Below, one piece after another: positions 5,332 to 5,600 of a stretch of DNA of 5,600 nt. The notes below the pieces were generated by a model. The model made no database searches, was not told the DNA's origin, and saw nothing but the letters and a program-made list of their open reading frames with translations. The stretch lies in NCBI GenBank assembly GCA_002429965.1, contig DJBG01000170.1:14868-20467 (forward strand), in the 5' to 3' direction. The translations under genes and the position numbers were made by a program. Positions within the stretch are counted from its first letter, which is position 1, and each line of letters starts with the position of its first letter. The DNA is from Hungatella sp. UBA5982 (GTDB lineage: Bacteria; Bacillota; Clostridia; Lachnospirales; Lachnospiraceae).

Positions 5332-5600
5332 ATGGAAAATATCAAAAAAAGTGCATCAGAATTGATCGGTCATACACCCCTAGTGGAATTGTCAAATTAT
5401 GGGAAACGGAACCATGTGACAGCCGCAATTATTGCGAAACTGGAATATTTTAATCCTGCAGGAAGCGTAAAGGACCGGGCGGCCCTCTATATGATTCAGG
5501 ATGCGGAAATGTCCGGCGTCTTAAAGTCGGGCGCCACGATCATAGAACCGACTTCCGGTAACACAGGAATCGGAATTGCCAGCATAGCTGCCATGAGGGG
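5332..5600 (+). CDS. cysK: Cysteine synthase (O-acetylserine sulfhydrylase), N-terminal part (3' end outside window)
   Basis: The first 89 complete codons of a PLP-dependent enzyme that makes cysteine from O-acetylserine and sulfide in the cytosol. The N-terminal segment ELIGHTPLVEL (10-20) is typical of the family. The PLP-binding lysine is K47 in NPAGSVKDRAA (41-51), and the substrate- and cofactor-binding loop PTSGNTGIGIA is at 73-83. The frame runs off the right edge of the window. Two in-frame ATGs lie close together (5326 and 5332). The GAGG at 5322-5325 is 6 nt from the second and abuts the first, so 5332 is chosen. The related cystathionine beta-synthase and O-phosphoserine sulfhydrylase groups share these motifs, so CysK versus a close paralogue is likely but not certain from the fragment. 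The 88-bp gap before it shows no convincing promoter and no T-box or SAM riboswitch. Confidence 0.92.
   Translation, partial: MENIKKSASELIGHTPLVELSNYGKRNHVTAAIIAKLEYFNPAGSVKDRAALYMIQDAEMSGVLKSGATIIEPTSGNTGIGIASIAAMR

Overview
The window reads as a chromosomal stretch from an anaerobic member of the Bacillota, most likely class Clostridia and plausibly Lachnospiraceae. This rests on moderate G+C with A/T-rich gaps, strong GGAGG-type ribosome binding sites, sigma-A-like promoters and the style of the proteins. The family-level placement is inference. No mobile element, CRISPR array, rRNA or tRNA was seen.

Layout, left to right: (1) the 3' end of a class B penicillin-binding protein (to 518, +). 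(2) A Nudix hydrolase of the MutT/Ap4A-hydrolase type (656-1108, +) with its own good promoter and a perfect 14-bp-stem terminator. (3) A convergent gene on the minus strand (2032-1211) encoding a CheW domain split by an inserted zinc-binding CZB domain plus a cysteine cluster. This is the most unusual protein here. (4) A 190-bp divergent promoter region. (5) A rightward pair: an unrecognised 77-residue protein (2223-2456) and a stand-alone, divergent 5'-3' exonuclease related to the N-terminal domain of DNA polymerase I (2490-3566). (6) A 180-bp gap with three stem-loops in a row. (7) An M32 (Taq-type) metallocarboxypeptidase (3747-5243). (8) After a gap with one hairpin, the start of cysteine synthase (5332 to the window end).

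The genes do not form one pathway. They look like a run of short transcription units: cell-wall synthesis, nucleotide house-cleaning, chemotaxis or redox signalling, DNA repair or RNA-primer removal, peptide turnover and cysteine synthesis. Only the small protein and the exonuclease look clearly co-transcribed (33-bp gap, no terminator between them). The CheW-CZB protein is encoded with no other chemotaxis gene in view, so it probably acts as an orphan adaptor that would bring zinc or oxidant sensing to a chemotaxis array. No wholly new multi-gene system can be claimed. The best leads are the CheW-CZB-cysteine architecture, the altered DNA-binding motif of the exonuclease with its small partner gene, and the structured leader before the peptidase gene.
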